From: Micromonospora okii
GTDB taxonomy: Bacteria > Actinomycetota > Actinomycetes > Mycobacteriales > Micromonosporaceae
Assembly (NCBI RefSeq): GCF_020884795.1
Contig: NZ_BBZF01000013.1
Span: 311,554 to 375,553 of the forward strand
DNA: 64,000 nt
Direction of reading: 5' to 3'
The notes beneath the pieces are model-generated. The model did no database searches, was not told the DNA's origin, and worked only from the letters and a program-made list of their open reading frames with translations. Positions 49,221 through 57,926 of the stretch are shown in pieces; the first letter of the stretch is position 1; every line of letters starts with the position of its first letter. Made by a program: the position numbers and the translations under genes.

Positions 49221-49272
49221 AGGAAGGGGCCCTTCCTATACCGAATGCGTTAACAGGGGGCCCTTCCTTTCA
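49221..49272. repeat. Dispersed 52-bp imperfect palindrome, copy B
   Basis: AGGAAGGGGCCCTTCCTATA ... GCGTTAACAGGGGGCCCTTCC. Between the convergent genes for the Trx-NHL protein and pxpA; it overlaps the last bases of pxpA (stop at 49270). Confidence 0.87.
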
Positions 49273-50019
49273 CGCGAACGCAGTGAGCGTGACCCCCGCC
49301 TCGACCAGCGCGGCCCGCACCAGTTCGGCGCAGCGGACCGCCCCCGGCGTGTCCCCGTGCAGGCAGATCGACTCGACCTGGCAGGGCACCACGCTGCCGT
49401 CGACCGCCACCACCGTGCGCTCGGTGGCCATCCGGACCGCCCGGGCGGCCACCTGCTCGGGGTCGGTGACCAGCGCGCCGGGGGCGCTGCGGGGCACGAG
49501 CGCGCCGGTGGGCAGGTAGCCACGGTCGGCGAAGCCCTCGGCGACGACCCGCAGGCCCGCGCCGGTGGCGAGCTGGGCCAGCATCGAGCCGGGCGCGCAG
49601 AGCACGGGCAGCTCGTGGTCGTAGTCGTTGACGGCGGCGACCAGGGCGGCGGCCTGCGCCTCGTCGGTCGACGCGGCGTGGTAGAGCGCGCCGTGCGGCT
49701 TGAGGTAGCGGACCCGGACGCGGGCCACCCGGCAGAACGCGTCGAGCGCCCCGAGCTGGTAGGTCACCTCGTCGCGCAGCTCCGCGAAGCCGTACGCGAT
49801 GTGCCGGCGGCCGAAGCCGGCGAGGTCGCGGTAGCCGACCTGGGCGCCGATCGCGACGTCGCGTTCGGCGGCGGCGGCGCAGACCCGGCGCATGGTGGAC
49901 GGGTCGCCGCCGTGGAAACCGCAGGCCACGTTGGCGGAGGTGATGAGGCCCAGCAGCGCCTCGTCGTCGCCGAGCCGCCAGATGCCGAATCCCTCGCCGA
50001 GGTCAGCGTTGAGGTCCAT
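49270..50019 (-). CDS. pxpA: 5-oxoprolinase subunit A (LamB/YcsF family)
   Basis: 249 residues. With PxpB and PxpC it opens 5-oxoproline (a damaged glutamine/glutamate by-product) to glutamate with ATP. MDLNADLGEGFGIWRLGDDE, ANVACGFHGGDPSTMRRVCA, GAQVGYRDLAGFGRR and YLKPHGALYH are the family motifs with the metal-binding Asp/His. It overlaps pxpC by 17 bases, and is last in pxpB-pxpC-pxpA. Confidence 0.95.
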   Translation of the reverse strand: MDLNADLGEGFGIWRLGDDEALLGLITSANVACGFHGGDPSTMRRVCAAAAERDVAIGAQVGYRDLAGFGRRHIAYGFAELRDEVTYQLGALDAFCRVARVRVRYLKPHGALYHAASTDEAQAAALVAAVNDYDHELPVLCAPGSMLAQLATGAGLRVVAEGFADRGYLPTGALVPRSAPGALVTDPEQVAARAVRMATERTVVAVDGSVVPCQVESICLHGDTPGAVRCAELVRAALVEAGVTLTAFA

Positions 50020-50860
50020 GGAACCTCACCGTAGTCCCTGGCCGGGCCTGCGCGAGCCCGGTCACGTCGTCCACCACCCCGACGACCGGGTAGCCGCCGG
50101 TGGTGGGATGGTCGGCAAGGAAGATCAGCGGCTGGCCGTCGGCGGGCACCTGCACCGCGCCGAGCACGATCCCCTCGCTGGGCAGTTCCCCGGCCACCGC
50201 GCGGGGCAGCGGCGCGCCGGTCAGTCGCGCGCCGACCCGGTTGCCGACCGGGCTCAGCGTGTACGCCGTGTCGAACAGCAGCTCCAGCGCGGCCGGGTCG
50301 AACCAGTCGTCGCGGGGGCCGAGGCGCAGCGCGAGCCGCAGCTCGGCCGGGGCGGGACGCCCGACGGTCACGTCGACCGGGGCGGGGTCGCCGGCCGGGT
50401 CGCCGAGCGGCAGCGTGTCACCGTCGCGCAGCGGGGGCGGGCCGAGCCCGGAGAGGGTGTCGGTGGACCGGCTGCCGAGCACCGGCTCGACGGCGATGCC
50501 GCCGGAGACGGCGAGCCAGTTCCGCAGGCCGGAGCGGGCCGGGCCGACCCGGACGACCGCGCCGGCGGGCACGGAGAGCGGGCGACCGACGTCGCCGGGC
50601 CGGTCGCCGACCCGCACGTCGGCGTCCGCGCCGGTGACGGCGACCGCGCCGGCCCGGGTCAGCCGCAGCGCGCAGCCGGTCAGGGTGGTCTCCAGGCCGG
50701 CGGCGGCCTCGGGGTTGCCGACCAGGCGGTTGGCCAGCCGCAGGGCCGCCGGGTCGAGCGCCCCCGACCGGGATACGCCGAGGTGCGCCCAGCCGGGCCG
50801 CCCCTGGTCCTGGACGGTGGTGAGCGCCCCGGCCCGGAGTATCTCCAGCCGGCCGGTCAC
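50003..50860 (-). CDS. pxpC: 5-oxoprolinase subunit C (biotin-dependent-carboxylase-like, KipA)
   Basis: 285 residues from the GTG at 50860. Features: ILRAGALTTVQDQGRPGWAH, LGVSRSGALDPAALRLANRL, VGNPEAAAGLETTL, LGSRSTDTLSGLGG-like GLGPPPLRDGDTL, SPVGNRVGARLTG, and SEGIVLGAVQVPADGQPLIF. These match the AHS2 / KipA domain. It overlaps pxpB by 4 bases, so the set is translationally coupled. Confidence 0.93.
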   Translation of the reverse strand: MTGRLEILRAGALTTVQDQGRPGWAHLGVSRSGALDPAALRLANRLVGNPEAAAGLETTLTGCALRLTRAGAVAVTGADADVRVGDRPGDVGRPLSVPAGAVVRVGPARSGLRNWLAVSGGIAVEPVLGSRSTDTLSGLGPPPLRDGDTLPLGDPAGDPAPVDVTVGRPAPAELRLALRLGPRDDWFDPAALELLFDTAYTLSPVGNRVGARLTGAPLPRAVAGELPSEGIVLGAVQVPADGQPLIFLADHPTTGGYPVVGVVDDVTGLAQARPGTTVRFHGPQR

Positions 50861-51486
50861 GGCGCCGCCGCCAGGCGTACCCGGGTGCCGGGGGTGAGCC
50901 GGGCGGGTGGGTCGGCGGGTGGGTCGGCGGGTGGGTCGAACAGGGTGAGCCCGGTCCGCCCGACGAGCAGCCAGCCGCCCGGCGACGCGCCGGGGTAGAT
51001 CCCGGCGTACGGGCCGGCGAGGGCGACGGAGCCGGCCGGCACCCGGGCTCGGGGCGTGGCGAGCCGGGGCACCGCCCATGCGGCCGGCAGCCCCGTCAGG
51101 TACGCGAACCCGGGCGCGAAGCCGCAGAAGGCGACCCGGAACCGGGTGCCGGTGAGGCGGGCGACCACGGTGGGCACGTCGACCCCCCAGTGGGCGGCGA
51201 CGGTGGGCAGGTCCTCCCCGTCGTACGTGACGGGAACCTCGACCTCGGCCCCGGCGGTGTCGACGGCGTCGGCGGGCCGGGGCGTCCAGCCCGCGACGAG
51301 CGCGGCGGCCCGCGCCGGGTCGGGCACCCCGTCGAGCAGCACCGTACGGGCACCCGGCACGATCTCCACGGCGGTCAGCTCGCCGGCCGACCGGCGGTGC
51401 CACAGCTCGGCGCGCCACCCCTCCACCTGGTCGGGGTCGTCGCAGTCGAGCAGCAGGGCGTGCGCGCCGACGGGCCGTATCCGCAT
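50857..51486 (-). CDS. pxpB: 5-oxoprolinase subunit B (KipI / AHS1)
   Basis: 209 residues from the ATG at 51486. MRIRPVGAHALLLDCDDPDQ, EIVPGARTVLLDG, VPVTYDGEDLPTVAAHWGVD, FCGFAPGFAYLTGLP, and SVALAGPYAGIYPGASPGGW are AHS1 signatures. The C-terminus holds a small in-frame repeat, DPPADPPADPP, made by a 12-bp direct repeat near 50915-50940. First gene of the pxp set; divergent from the TrhA-like gene. Confidence 0.94.
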   Translation of the reverse strand: MRIRPVGAHALLLDCDDPDQVEGWRAELWHRRSAGELTAVEIVPGARTVLLDGVPDPARAAALVAGWTPRPADAVDTAGAEVEVPVTYDGEDLPTVAAHWGVDVPTVVARLTGTRFRVAFCGFAPGFAYLTGLPAAWAVPRLATPRARVPAGSVALAGPYAGIYPGASPGGWLLVGRTGLTLFDPPADPPADPPARLTPGTRVRLAAAP

Positions 51487-51554
51487 TGCGCCATGATCCC
51501 CGACCCGGGGCGGGCCGGGGCCCGCGATCCGGCGTTGCCGACCCCCGCCACTAC

Positions 51555-51582
51555 TTGAAAGTAACCTACGGTGCCGTAACCT
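51555..51582 (+). promoter_or_regulatory. Promoter of the trhA-like gene (leaderless)
   Basis: -35 TTGAAA (51555-51560), 16-base spacer, -10 TAACCT (51577-51582), then 6 bases to the GTG at 51589. The GTAACCTA stretch appears twice (51561 and 51576), so a regulator could bind there. Confidence 0.65.
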
Positions 51583-51588
51583 AAGTGC

Positions 51589-52266
51589 GTGACGACCTCC
51601 GCACCGCTTCGACTCAAGCCGGTCGACATCGGTAAGCCCCGGATGCGCGGCTGGCTGCACACGTACGCGTTCTTCGTCGCGTTCGCCTGCGGCGTCGTGC
51701 TCTGCTCGATCGCGGCCACCCGCCCCGGCTGGGCCCCGCTGGTGAGCTGCCTGATCTACAGCGTCACCGTCTGCGGCCTCTTCGGCACCAGCGCCCTCTA
51801 CCACCGCCGAGTGTGGTCCGAGCGCGGCTACCAGGTCATGCGCCGGATGGACCACTCGATGATCTTCGTGTTCATCGCCGGCACGTACACGCCGTTCTGC
51901 GTCCTGCTGCTGGACACCCGGCTGGCGACCACGATGCTGGCCCTGGTCTGGGGCGGCGCGCTGGGCGGGGTGGCCGTCAAGCTGGTGTGGCCGCACGCCC
52001 CGCGCTGGGTCTCCGCGCCCCTCTACCTGGCGCTCGGCTGGGTGTCGGTGGTGATGCTGCCGCAGATCCTGGCCGGCGGCGGGGTGACCGCCCTGGTGCT
52101 GCTCGCGGTCGGCGGCGCGATCTACAGCGTCGGCGCGGTCTGCTACGCGCTGCGCCGGCCCAACCCGTGGCCCACGGTCTTCGGCCACCACGAGTTCTTC
52201 CACGCCTGTACCCTGGTGGCGGCGATCTGCCACCACATCGCGATCTACTTCGCGCTCTTCGCCTGA
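51589..52266 (+). CDS. TrhA / hemolysin III family membrane protein (PAQR fold)
   Basis: 225 residues, seven helices. Conserved His and Ser/Asp of the PAQR zinc site are in place: FGTSALYHRRVW, MRRMDHSMIFVFIAGTYTPF and GHHEFFHACTLVAAICHHIA. The family was named for haemolysis by one Bacillus protein; in bacteria it is now tied to membrane fluidity or lipid homeostasis. Toxic activity is not implied. Leaderless start at the GTG at 51589. Followed by a clear terminator. Confidence 0.92.
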   Translation: MTTSAPLRLKPVDIGKPRMRGWLHTYAFFVAFACGVVLCSIAATRPGWAPLVSCLIYSVTVCGLFGTSALYHRRVWSERGYQVMRRMDHSMIFVFIAGTYTPFCVLLLDTRLATTMLALVWGGALGGVAVKLVWPHAPRWVSAPLYLALGWVSVVMLPQILAGGGVTALVLLAVGGAIYSVGAVCYALRRPNPWPTVFGHHEFFHACTLVAAICHHIAIYFALFA

Positions 52267-52294
52267 GCCCCGCATCCGCCCGTACACACGCCGA

Positions 52295-52318
52295 GGGCCC
52301 CGCGCCGTTGCGGGGCCC
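52295..52318. terminator. Bidirectional hairpin terminator
   Basis: GGGCCCCGC, loop GCCGTT, GCGGGGCCC: perfect 9-bp stem between the convergent trhA-like and DUF6458 genes. Confidence 0.8.
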
Positions 52319-52338
52319 CCGGGGTCTGTGGGCGGATA

Positions 52339-52626
52339 TCAGACAGGGCGGCCCGGCTGGCGCACCTCGCGGTACTCCTGCACCACCGGCTGGCCCTGCG
52401 CCGGCACCACGCGCTCGGTCACCACGCGGTTCCCCCGCGCCGGGGTGGCCACCACCGCACGCCGGCCGCGGTTCCAGAAATAGAGCGTGACGAGCAGGCT
52501 GACGATCCCCGTGAGCATCAGCACCCAGCCGACGACGCTGAGGTTGAGCCATCCCAGGTCGGCCTGCACGGCGAACGCGAAGATCGCGCCCAGCGCGATC
52601 AGGAAGATGCTGGCACCAATGCCCAT
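52339..52626 (-). CDS. DUF6458 membrane protein (first paralogue)
   Basis: 95 residues. MGIGASIFLIALGAIFAFAV, then LSVVGWVLMLTGIVSLLVTL: two helices with the DUF6458 start, followed by a basic tail (RGNRVVTERVVPAQGQPVVQ). The ATG at 52626 has AAGGAGGCGAAA upstream. Its paralogue is at 52858-53127 on the same strand; a dispersed palindrome lies between them. Function unknown. Confidence 0.85.
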   Translation of the reverse strand: MGIGASIFLIALGAIFAFAVQADLGWLNLSVVGWVLMLTGIVSLLVTLYFWNRGRRAVVATPARGNRVVTERVVPAQGQPVVQEYREVRQPGRPV

Positions 52627-52737
52627 TTTCGTCGCCTCCTTGGCTATCAGCTGGCGCTTCTACCCGCCGCGGCCATGGATGAGGTTGCGGCGCCCATCGA
52701 CATACCCAAGGCCCGTGATCGTCAATCGGGCACGGAA

Positions 52738-52790
52738 AGGAAGGGGCCCTTGTTAACGGATTCCGTTGTACAAGGGACCCTTCCTAACAC
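52738..52790. repeat. Dispersed 52-bp imperfect palindrome, copy C
   Basis: AGGAAGGGGCCCTTGTTAAC ... GTTGTACAAGGGACCCTTCC. The most regular copy: the arms pair over about 20 bases. Between the two DUF6458 genes. Confidence 0.9.
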
Positions 52791-52857
52791 CCGAGGGCGG
52801 CGGGCGCGCGTGAGCAGGGGCCCCGGCCGGAACCGGGGCCCCTGCTCACAGGCCGAC

Positions 52858-53127
52858 TCAGGACGGCGGCGCCGTCGGCGGGGGCGGATCGGGCGGCGGC
52901 GGCATCATCGCGGTCGGGTGCGAGAGCCGGTTCTCCTCCACGATCAGCGTGCGCGCCCGCTTGCGCCGGTCCTGCCAGAACCAGAGCGTGGTGAGCAGCA
53001 CGGCCAGCCCCGCCAGGATGAAGACCCACCCGACGGCGCGCAGGTCCACCCACCAGACGTTGGCCCGGATGGCGAAGGTCAGGATCGCCCCGATGGCGAT
53101 GAGGAAGATTCCGCTACCAATGCCCAT
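52858..53127 (-). CDS. DUF6458 membrane protein (second paralogue)
   Basis: 89 residues. MGIGSGIFLIAIGAILTFAI, VWWVDLRAVGWVFILAGLAV, LLTTLWFWQ, then a Pro-rich end (MMPPPPDPPPPTAPPS). It matches the gene at 52339-52626 over both helices; the tails differ. ATG at 53127 with GGGGGTGCAG upstream. Confidence 0.85.
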   Translation of the reverse strand: MGIGSGIFLIAIGAILTFAIRANVWWVDLRAVGWVFILAGLAVLLTTLWFWQDRRKRARTLIVEENRLSHPTAMMPPPPDPPPPTAPPS

Positions 53128-53370
53128 GTGCTGCTGCACCCCCACGTGCGGTGGCTCTGGGCGTTCACTGACGACGTCCGGGGCACGGTTACCCGCCCGG
53201 GCCGGCAACTACCCGGGACAGGGCCCGCGACAGCGGTACGGGCCGCCCGGACCGGCACGCCGACGACACGGGGGCGGGTCGGCGTCACGCCCGGCCCCGC
53301 CGGGCACGGGCGACGGCAGCGACGGTACGGGGCACGGGCAGCGACCCGCGCGGCGGTACGGGCAGCGCGC

Positions 53371-53566
53371 ACGGGAGCGCGTACGGGCACGGGAGCGCGT
53401 ACGGGCACGGGAGCGCGTACGGGCACGGGAGCGCGTACGGGCACGGGAGCGCGTACGGGCACGGGAGCGCGTACGGGCACGGGAGCGCGTACGGGCACGG
53501 GAGCGCGTACGGGCACGGGAGCGCGTACGGGCACGGGAGCGCGTACGGGCACGGGAGCGCGTACGG
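53371..53566. repeat. Minisatellite: 18-bp unit, about 11 copies
   Basis: Eleven near-perfect copies of ACGGGAGCGCGTACGGGC in tandem, preceded (53225-53370) by worn relatives with GGTACGGGCAGCG. Since 18 is a multiple of three, all six frames stay open across it: the minus strand reads APVPVR repeats and the plus strand RERVRA or ARTGTG, but no convincing start or family is present. The 492-bp gap between the DUF6458 gene and the acyl-CoA dehydrogenase is otherwise empty. Confidence 0.97.
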
Positions 53567-53568
53567 CA

Positions 53569-53599
53569 GCGGCCGGCGAGCTGTCCGCTCGCCGGCCGC
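53569..53599 (-). terminator. Terminator of the acyl-CoA dehydrogenase
   Basis: GCGGCCGGCGAG, loop CTGTCCG, CTCGCCGGCCGC: perfect 12-bp stem, 20 bases past the stop and touching the minisatellite. Confidence 0.85.
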
Positions 53600-53619
53600 C
53601 GGTCACGCCGGGTGTCGCG

Positions 53620-55476
53620 CTAGAAGGCCTCCTCCGGGAGGTCCATCAGCTCCAGGTCGGTGTTCTCGATGATCCGCCGGTCGGCGCCGAGGCGGGGCAG
53701 CACCTCGCGGGCGAAGAACTTCGCGGCGGCCACCTTGCCGGTGTAGAACGCCTTGTCGGCGGCGGAGACCTCGCCGCCCAGGGCACGCAGGGCGACGTCG
53801 GCCTGCCGCTGGAGCAGCCAGCCGACGACCAGGTCGCCGACCGCCAGCAGGAACCGGCGGCTGCTCAGGCCCACCTTGTACAGCGCCCGGGGCTCGCCGG
53901 CCTGCGCCTCGCCCAGCCAGCCGGTCAGCACGCCGAGGATGTTCTGCACCTCGGCGAGCGCCTTGCCGAGCGCCTGCCGCTCCTGCTTGAGCTGGCCGTT
54001 GCCGCCCTCGGAGGTGATGAACTCCTGGATCTCGCCGGCCACCGTCATCAGGGCCTTGCCGTTGTCCCGGACGATCTTCCGGAAGATCAGGTCGAGGCTC
54101 TGGATCGCGGTCGTGCCCTCGTACAGGGTGTCGATCTTCGCGTCGCGGACGTACTGCTCCAGCGGGTAGTCCTGGAGGAAGCCGGAGCCGCCGAAGGTCT
54201 GCAGCGACTCGTGGCCGAGCAGCTCGTACGCCCGCTCGGAACCGACGCCCTTGACCAGCGGCAGCAGCAGGTCGTTGACCCGCTTCGCGGTCTTCGTCGC
54301 CTTCTCGTCGCCCGCCGCCTCGGCGAGGGCGACCTGGTCCTGCCAGGAGGCGGTGTAGCAGACCAGGGCGCGCAGGCCCTCGGCGTACGCCTTCTGGAGC
54401 ATCAGCGAGCGGCGGACGTCCGGGTGGTGGGTGACGGTGACCCGGGGGGCGGTCTTGTCGGCCTGCTGGATCAGGTCGGCGCCCTGCACCCGGTTCTTCG
54501 CGTACTCCAGGGCGTTGAGGTAGCCGGTGGAGAGGGTGGCGATGGCCTTGGTGCCGACCATCATCCGGGCGTACTCGATGATCATGAACATCTGCCGGAT
54601 GCCGTCGTGCCTGTCGCCCAGCAGCCAGCCCTTCGCCGGCACGCCGTGCTCGCCGAAGGTCATCTCGCAGGTGTTGGAGACCCGGATGCCCATCTTGTGC
54701 TCGACGTTGGTGGCGTAGACGCCGTTGCGCTCGCCCAGCTCACCGGTCTCGGCGTCGAAGTGGTACTTCGGGACGACGAAGAGCGACAGCCCCTTGGTAC
54801 CCGGGCCGCCGACGCCCTCGACGCCGACCGGGCGGGCCAGCACGTAGTGCACGATGTTGTCGCTCAGGTCGTGCTCGCCGGAGGTGATGAAGCGCTTCAC
54901 GCCCTCGATGTGCCACGAGCCGTCCGGCTGCGGGACGGCGCGGGTGCGGCCGGCGCCGACGTCCGAGCCCGCGTCCGGCTCGGTGAGCACCATCGTGGAG
55001 CCCCACTGCTTCTCGATGAACAGCTTGGCCCACCCGCGCTGATCCTCGTTGCCCTCGACGTGCAGCACGTGCGCGAAGGACGGGCCGGAGGAGTACATCC
55101 AGATCGGGGCGTTCGCGCCGAGCACCAGCTCGGCGATGGACCACCAGAGCGCGCGCGGGGCGTTGGTGCCACCCAGGGCGGGCGGGAGGTCCAGCCGCCA
55201 GAACTCGGAGTCCATGAAGGCCTGGTACGACTTCCTGAACGACTCCGGCAGCGGAGCGGTGTGCGTGGCCGGGTCGAAGACCGGGGGGTTGCGGTCGCTG
55301 TCCGTGTAGCTGGCCGCCAGGTCCTCACGGGAGAGGCGGTCGACCTCGGCGAGGACGCTGCGCGCGGTGTCGATGTCCAGATCCGAGTACGGCTCCTGGC
55401 CGAACGCGCGGTCCGCCCCGAAGACCTCGAACAGGTTGAACTCGAGGTCCCGCAGGTTGCTCTTGTAGTGGGTCAT
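53620..55476 (-). CDS. Acyl-CoA dehydrogenase (large, about 620-residue type)
   Basis: 618 residues from the ATG at 55476. FAD enzyme that makes the 2,3 double bond in acyl-CoA in fatty acid breakdown. Features: [60 protein letters not shown] (FAD/substrate motif), [31 protein letters not shown], then [32 protein letters not shown] with the catalytic Glu in the YEGT segment, and a C-terminal extension of about 150 residues found in the FadE5/AidB-like group. Two related palindromes upstream look like operators for a TetR-type regulator. Confidence 0.95.
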   Translation of the reverse strand: MTHYKSNLRDLEFNLFEVFGADRAFGQEPYSDLDIDTARSVLAEVDRLSREDLAASYTDSDRNPPVFDPATHTAPLPESFRKSYQAFMDSEFWRLDLPPALGGTNAPRALWWSIAELVLGANAPIWMYSSGPSFAHVLHVEGNEDQRGWAKLFIEKQWGSTMVLTEPDAGSDVGAGRTRAVPQPDGSWHIEGVKRFITSGEHDLSDNIVHYVLARPVGVEGVGGPGTKGLSLFVVPKYHFDAETGELGERNGVYATNVEHKMGIRVSNTCEMTFGEHGVPAKGWLLGDRHDGIRQMFMIIEYARMMVGTKAIATLSTGYLNALEYAKNRVQGADLIQQADKTAPRVTVTHHPDVRRSLMLQKAYAEGLRALVCYTASWQDQVALAEAAGDEKATKTAKRVNDLLLPLVKGVGSERAYELLGHESLQTFGGSGFLQDYPLEQYVRDAKIDTLYEGTTAIQSLDLIFRKIVRDNGKALMTVAGEIQEFITSEGGNGQLKQERQALGKALAEVQNILGVLTGWLGEAQAGEPRALYKVGLSSRRFLLAVGDLVVGWLLQRQADVALRALGGEVSAADKAFYTGKVAAAKFFAREVLPRLGADRRIIENTDLELMDLPEEAF

Positions 55477-55503
55477 GGTCGCTGGCCCCGCTTCCGGACA
55501 GGT

Positions 55504-55543
55504 GTTACCGAGCAGTAACCCCGACTGTATTACTCGTCGGTAG
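55504..55543 (-). promoter_or_regulatory. Two related operator-like sites upstream of the acyl-CoA dehydrogenase
   Basis: GTTACCGAGCAGTAAC (55504-55519) and ATTACTCGTCGGTAG (55529-55543) share the pattern TTACT-N2-TCGGTA, the first read on the minus strand. Palindromes of this kind with TTAC/GTAA arms are typical for TetR-family regulators of fatty-acid genes. No regulator gene is near. Confidence 0.6.
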
Positions 55544-55649
55544 GTAGCGACAAGCCGCTCGCCGAAGTGACAGCAATTACACACCTGTGGTTCGGCCGTC
55601 GGCCAGAGCCGGAGCGGAGGCGCCCTCGCCACCGCGGGGCGAGGGAGGC

Positions 55650-55732
55650 CGCACGCCTCGGACGAGGAAATCCCGCACGCCTCGGACGGGGGAGACCGCA
55701 CGCCTCGGACAAGGGGCCGGCTCACGCCTCGG
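55650..55732. repeat. Four short direct repeats, 23-25 bp period
   Basis: CGCACGCCTCGGAC at 55650, 55674 and 55697, plus a shorter copy CACGCCTCGG at 55723 that lies in the 3' end of the phosphatase gene. The last copy in coding DNA suggests the array grew outward from the gene end. Confidence 0.75.
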
Positions 55733-56849
55733 CGGCGCCGAGCTCCCAGCTCGGCACGGCGGCGGTGGTCCCGCTGTCCGGCCCGGCGTACTCCATCAGG
55801 ACCAGGGCGATGTCGTCGTCGAGTCGGCCGTGCACCCACTCGACCAGCGCGGTCTCCAGCGACGCGAGCCCGTCGCCGACCGTGCCGTGCCCGAGCAGCC
55901 GCCAGGCCCGGTCGGCGGTCGGGAAGAACTCGCCGTCGCGGCGGGCCTCCCCGAGGCCGTCGGTGAACAGCAGCAGTCGGTCGCCCGGCTCCAGGCGCTC
56001 GACCCGGGGCCGGACCACCGGCATGAAGCCCAGCGGCGGCGCGGGGGCCGGCGGCTCCAGCGGGATCACCGCGCCCCGGCGCAGCAGCAGCGGCGGCGGG
56101 TGCCCACAGTTGACGATGGTGAGCGTCCCGCCCCGCTCCTCGACCAGGGCGGCGGTGACGAAGTCCTCGTCGCCGACGTTGCGGGCCACCGCCCGGTCCA
56201 GGTCGGCCACCACGGCCCGCAGGTCGGTCCGCTCGTACGCCACGTGCCGGTAGGAGCCGAGCACGATGCTGGCCAGCCGGACGGCGTCCAACCCCTTGCC
56301 CCGCACGTCACCGATGATCATCCGCACGCCGTACGGGGTCTCGATCGCCTCGTACAGGTCCCCGCCGATCTCGGCGGTCTCGGTCGAGGAGATGTAGCGC
56401 CCGGCCACCGCAAGGCTGCCCACCTGCGGCCCGAGCGGGCGCAGCACCGCCTGCTGGGCCACCGCCGCCAGCTTGGACAGCTCGGCGATCCGCTCGGCCT
56501 GCCGCTGACGGACCGCGGCCACCACGGCCGCGATCGCCGTGGCCAGCGCGATCCCGGCCACGTTGACGGCGGTTACCAGCGACATCCCCGGCTCGGCCAG
56601 GGCGAAGGCGAGGCCGATCCCCGTGGCGGCGGAGCCCACCCCCAGCACCACCCGCCAGGAGGCGAGCGCGGCGGCGAGGAAGGGCGCGGCGACCATCAGG
56701 GCGATGTAGTGCGCGGAGCGTCCGTCCGCCAGCTCGACGGCCGAGACGAACGCGAGCAGGACGAGGGCCGCGCCGAGGCCGGCGCGGGATCCGGGGGTCA
56801 GCGGGCCACGGCCCGGCTGGAAGGCATGCGTACGTACGAGGGACAGCAT
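55722..56849 (-). CDS. PP2C-type (RsbU/SpoIIE) serine phosphatase with membrane helices
   Basis: 375 residues from the ATG at 56849; a GTG at 56954, only 5 bases after the previous stop, would add 35 residues and is the alternative. Four helices in residues 15-125 ([39 protein letters not shown]), a short linker helix ([20 protein letters not shown]), then the phosphatase domain: [52 protein letters not shown] and DDDIALVLM, with the metal-binding Asp/Gly residues. Such proteins dephosphorylate anti-anti-sigma factors; no partner is in the window. Confidence 0.9.
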   Translation of the reverse strand: MLSLVRTHAFQPGRGPLTPGSRAGLGAALVLLAFVSAVELADGRSAHYIALMVAAPFLAAALASWRVVLGVGSAATGIGLAFALAEPGMSLVTAVNVAGIALATAIAAVVAAVRQRQAERIAELSKLAAVAQQAVLRPLGPQVGSLAVAGRYISSTETAEIGGDLYEAIETPYGVRMIIGDVRGKGLDAVRLASIVLGSYRHVAYERTDLRAVVADLDRAVARNVGDEDFVTAALVEERGGTLTIVNCGHPPPLLLRRGAVIPLEPPAPAPPLGFMPVVRPRVERLEPGDRLLLFTDGLGEARRDGEFFPTADRAWRLLGHGTVGDGLASLETALVEWVHGRLDDDIALVLMEYAGPDSGTTAAVPSWELGAAEA

Positions 56850-56958
56850 GCCTGATGCACGTGAACGGGTGAACGAAGCTGGCCCCTCGGCCGAGGATGT
56901 TCTGCCCGGCCGGCCCGGGTCACCCGCCGGGCCCCGCTCCGGCCGGGTGGTCACCGGA

Positions 56959-57633
56959 TCAGCCCAGGACCTCGTACTTCACGGTCATCGCGCCCACGTC
57001 GAGCGAGGCGATGGCGGCGAACGCAGCCCGGGAGAGGTCGATGCAGCGGCCCTCGATGAACGGGCCGCGGTCGTTGATCCGTACGGTGACCGACTTGCCG
57101 CTGCCCGGGTTGGTCACCCGGACCTTCGTGCCGAACGGCAGGGTCTTGTGCGCGGCGGTCAGCGCGCTCGGGTCGAAGGTCTCCCCGTTGGCGGTGAGCT
57201 GCCCCTCGGCGTAGAAGGACGCGCCGCAGGAGCCGCTGTCGACGACGGCGCTGGTCGGTGCCGCCTTCTTCGTCGTGGCGGCCTTCTTCGGCGTCGCCGG
57301 CTTCTTCGTGGTGGCGGTCGGCTTCGGCGCGGGGGTGCGCGGCCTGCTCCGCGAGGCGGCCGGGCTCCGGGTCACCTCCGGCGTGGCCGTGACCGTCGGC
57401 GACGGGTCGACGCTCGACGGGAGGCTCGCCCCGGGTGACGCCTGCGGCGGGACGGGGACGGCGGGGGCGCTCGCCGGGGTGTCGGCGACGGCCGGCTCGG
57501 GAGCGGCCTCGCCGGCGGTGAGCTGCACGGCCCCGACGGTCCCGCCGACGGCGAGCGCGACGCCGACCGCCGCGGTGGCCGCGATACCGGCCGGCGAGGA
57601 GAACAAGCGGGTACGGGAGTGCCTACCAACCAC
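56959..57633 (-). CDS. RlpA-like double-psi beta-barrel protein (septal / cell wall)
   Basis: 224 residues. A signal anchor ([20 protein letters not shown], about residues 15-35), a Pro/Ala/Thr/Lys-rich linker ([20 protein letters not shown]) and a C-terminal RlpA/DPBB domain: [60 protein letters not shown] and [17 protein letters not shown]. The RGPF and DLS motifs with the Asp make lytic or glycan-binding activity likely. Secreted or surface-bound. Confidence 0.9.
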   Translation of the reverse strand: MVGRHSRTRLFSSPAGIAATAAVGVALAVGGTVGAVQLTAGEAAPEPAVADTPASAPAVPVPPQASPGASLPSSVDPSPTVTATPEVTRSPAASRSRPRTPAPKPTATTKKPATPKKAATTKKAAPTSAVVDSGSCGASFYAEGQLTANGETFDPSALTAAHKTLPFGTKVRVTNPGSGKSVTVRINDRGPFIEGRCIDLSRAAFAAIASLDVGAMTVKYEVLG

Positions 57634-57811
57634 CGGCCCGGTCCTTTCGTCGTGGAGAACAAACCGGCCCGGACCGTAACGAGAGAAGCACTTCCGAAGT
57701 CAACGTGATCCTTGTGATATGTACGCATTTGCTCGGATACGTGTAGCCGATCATCCGAGGCGAGGTGGCCCGCTCGGCCCGCCCCGCTCCCCCGGCCCGG
57801 CGCGGCTGGGG

Positions 57812-57887
57812 CGGGTGGCGCAACCAGCTCGGCGGCGCGGCCGGTGGGGCGGGTGGCGGGGCCAGTCCGGCGGCGCGGCCGGTGGGG
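57812..57887. repeat. Tandem 38-bp direct repeat
   Basis: CGGGTGGCGcaaCCAG... and the next unit at 57850 share 33 of 38 bases, ending GGCGGCGCGGCCGGTGGGG. A third partial unit follows. Placed 5' of the phosphoribosyltransferase start, in a 293-bp gap that otherwise has no gene. Confidence 0.7.
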
Positions 57888-57926
57888 CTGGTGGGACGGG
57901 TGGCGGGGCTGGCGCAGGATGGCGAC

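Noticed and set aside
51589..52266. A haemolysin virulence factor
   Set aside because: The hemolysin III name is historical; the PAQR/TrhA family is linked to membrane homeostasis.
53371..53566. CRISPR array
   Set aside because: Units are contiguous 18-bp repeats with no unique spacers, and there are no cas genes.
53079..53606. A minus-strand frame with APVPVR repeats
   Set aside because: The open frame is a by-product of the 18-bp unit (a multiple of three). No ribosome-binding site or conserved part.
55650..55732. CRISPR-like array of 14-bp repeats
   Set aside because: Repeats are too short and spacers of about 10 bases are degenerate; the last copy is inside a gene.
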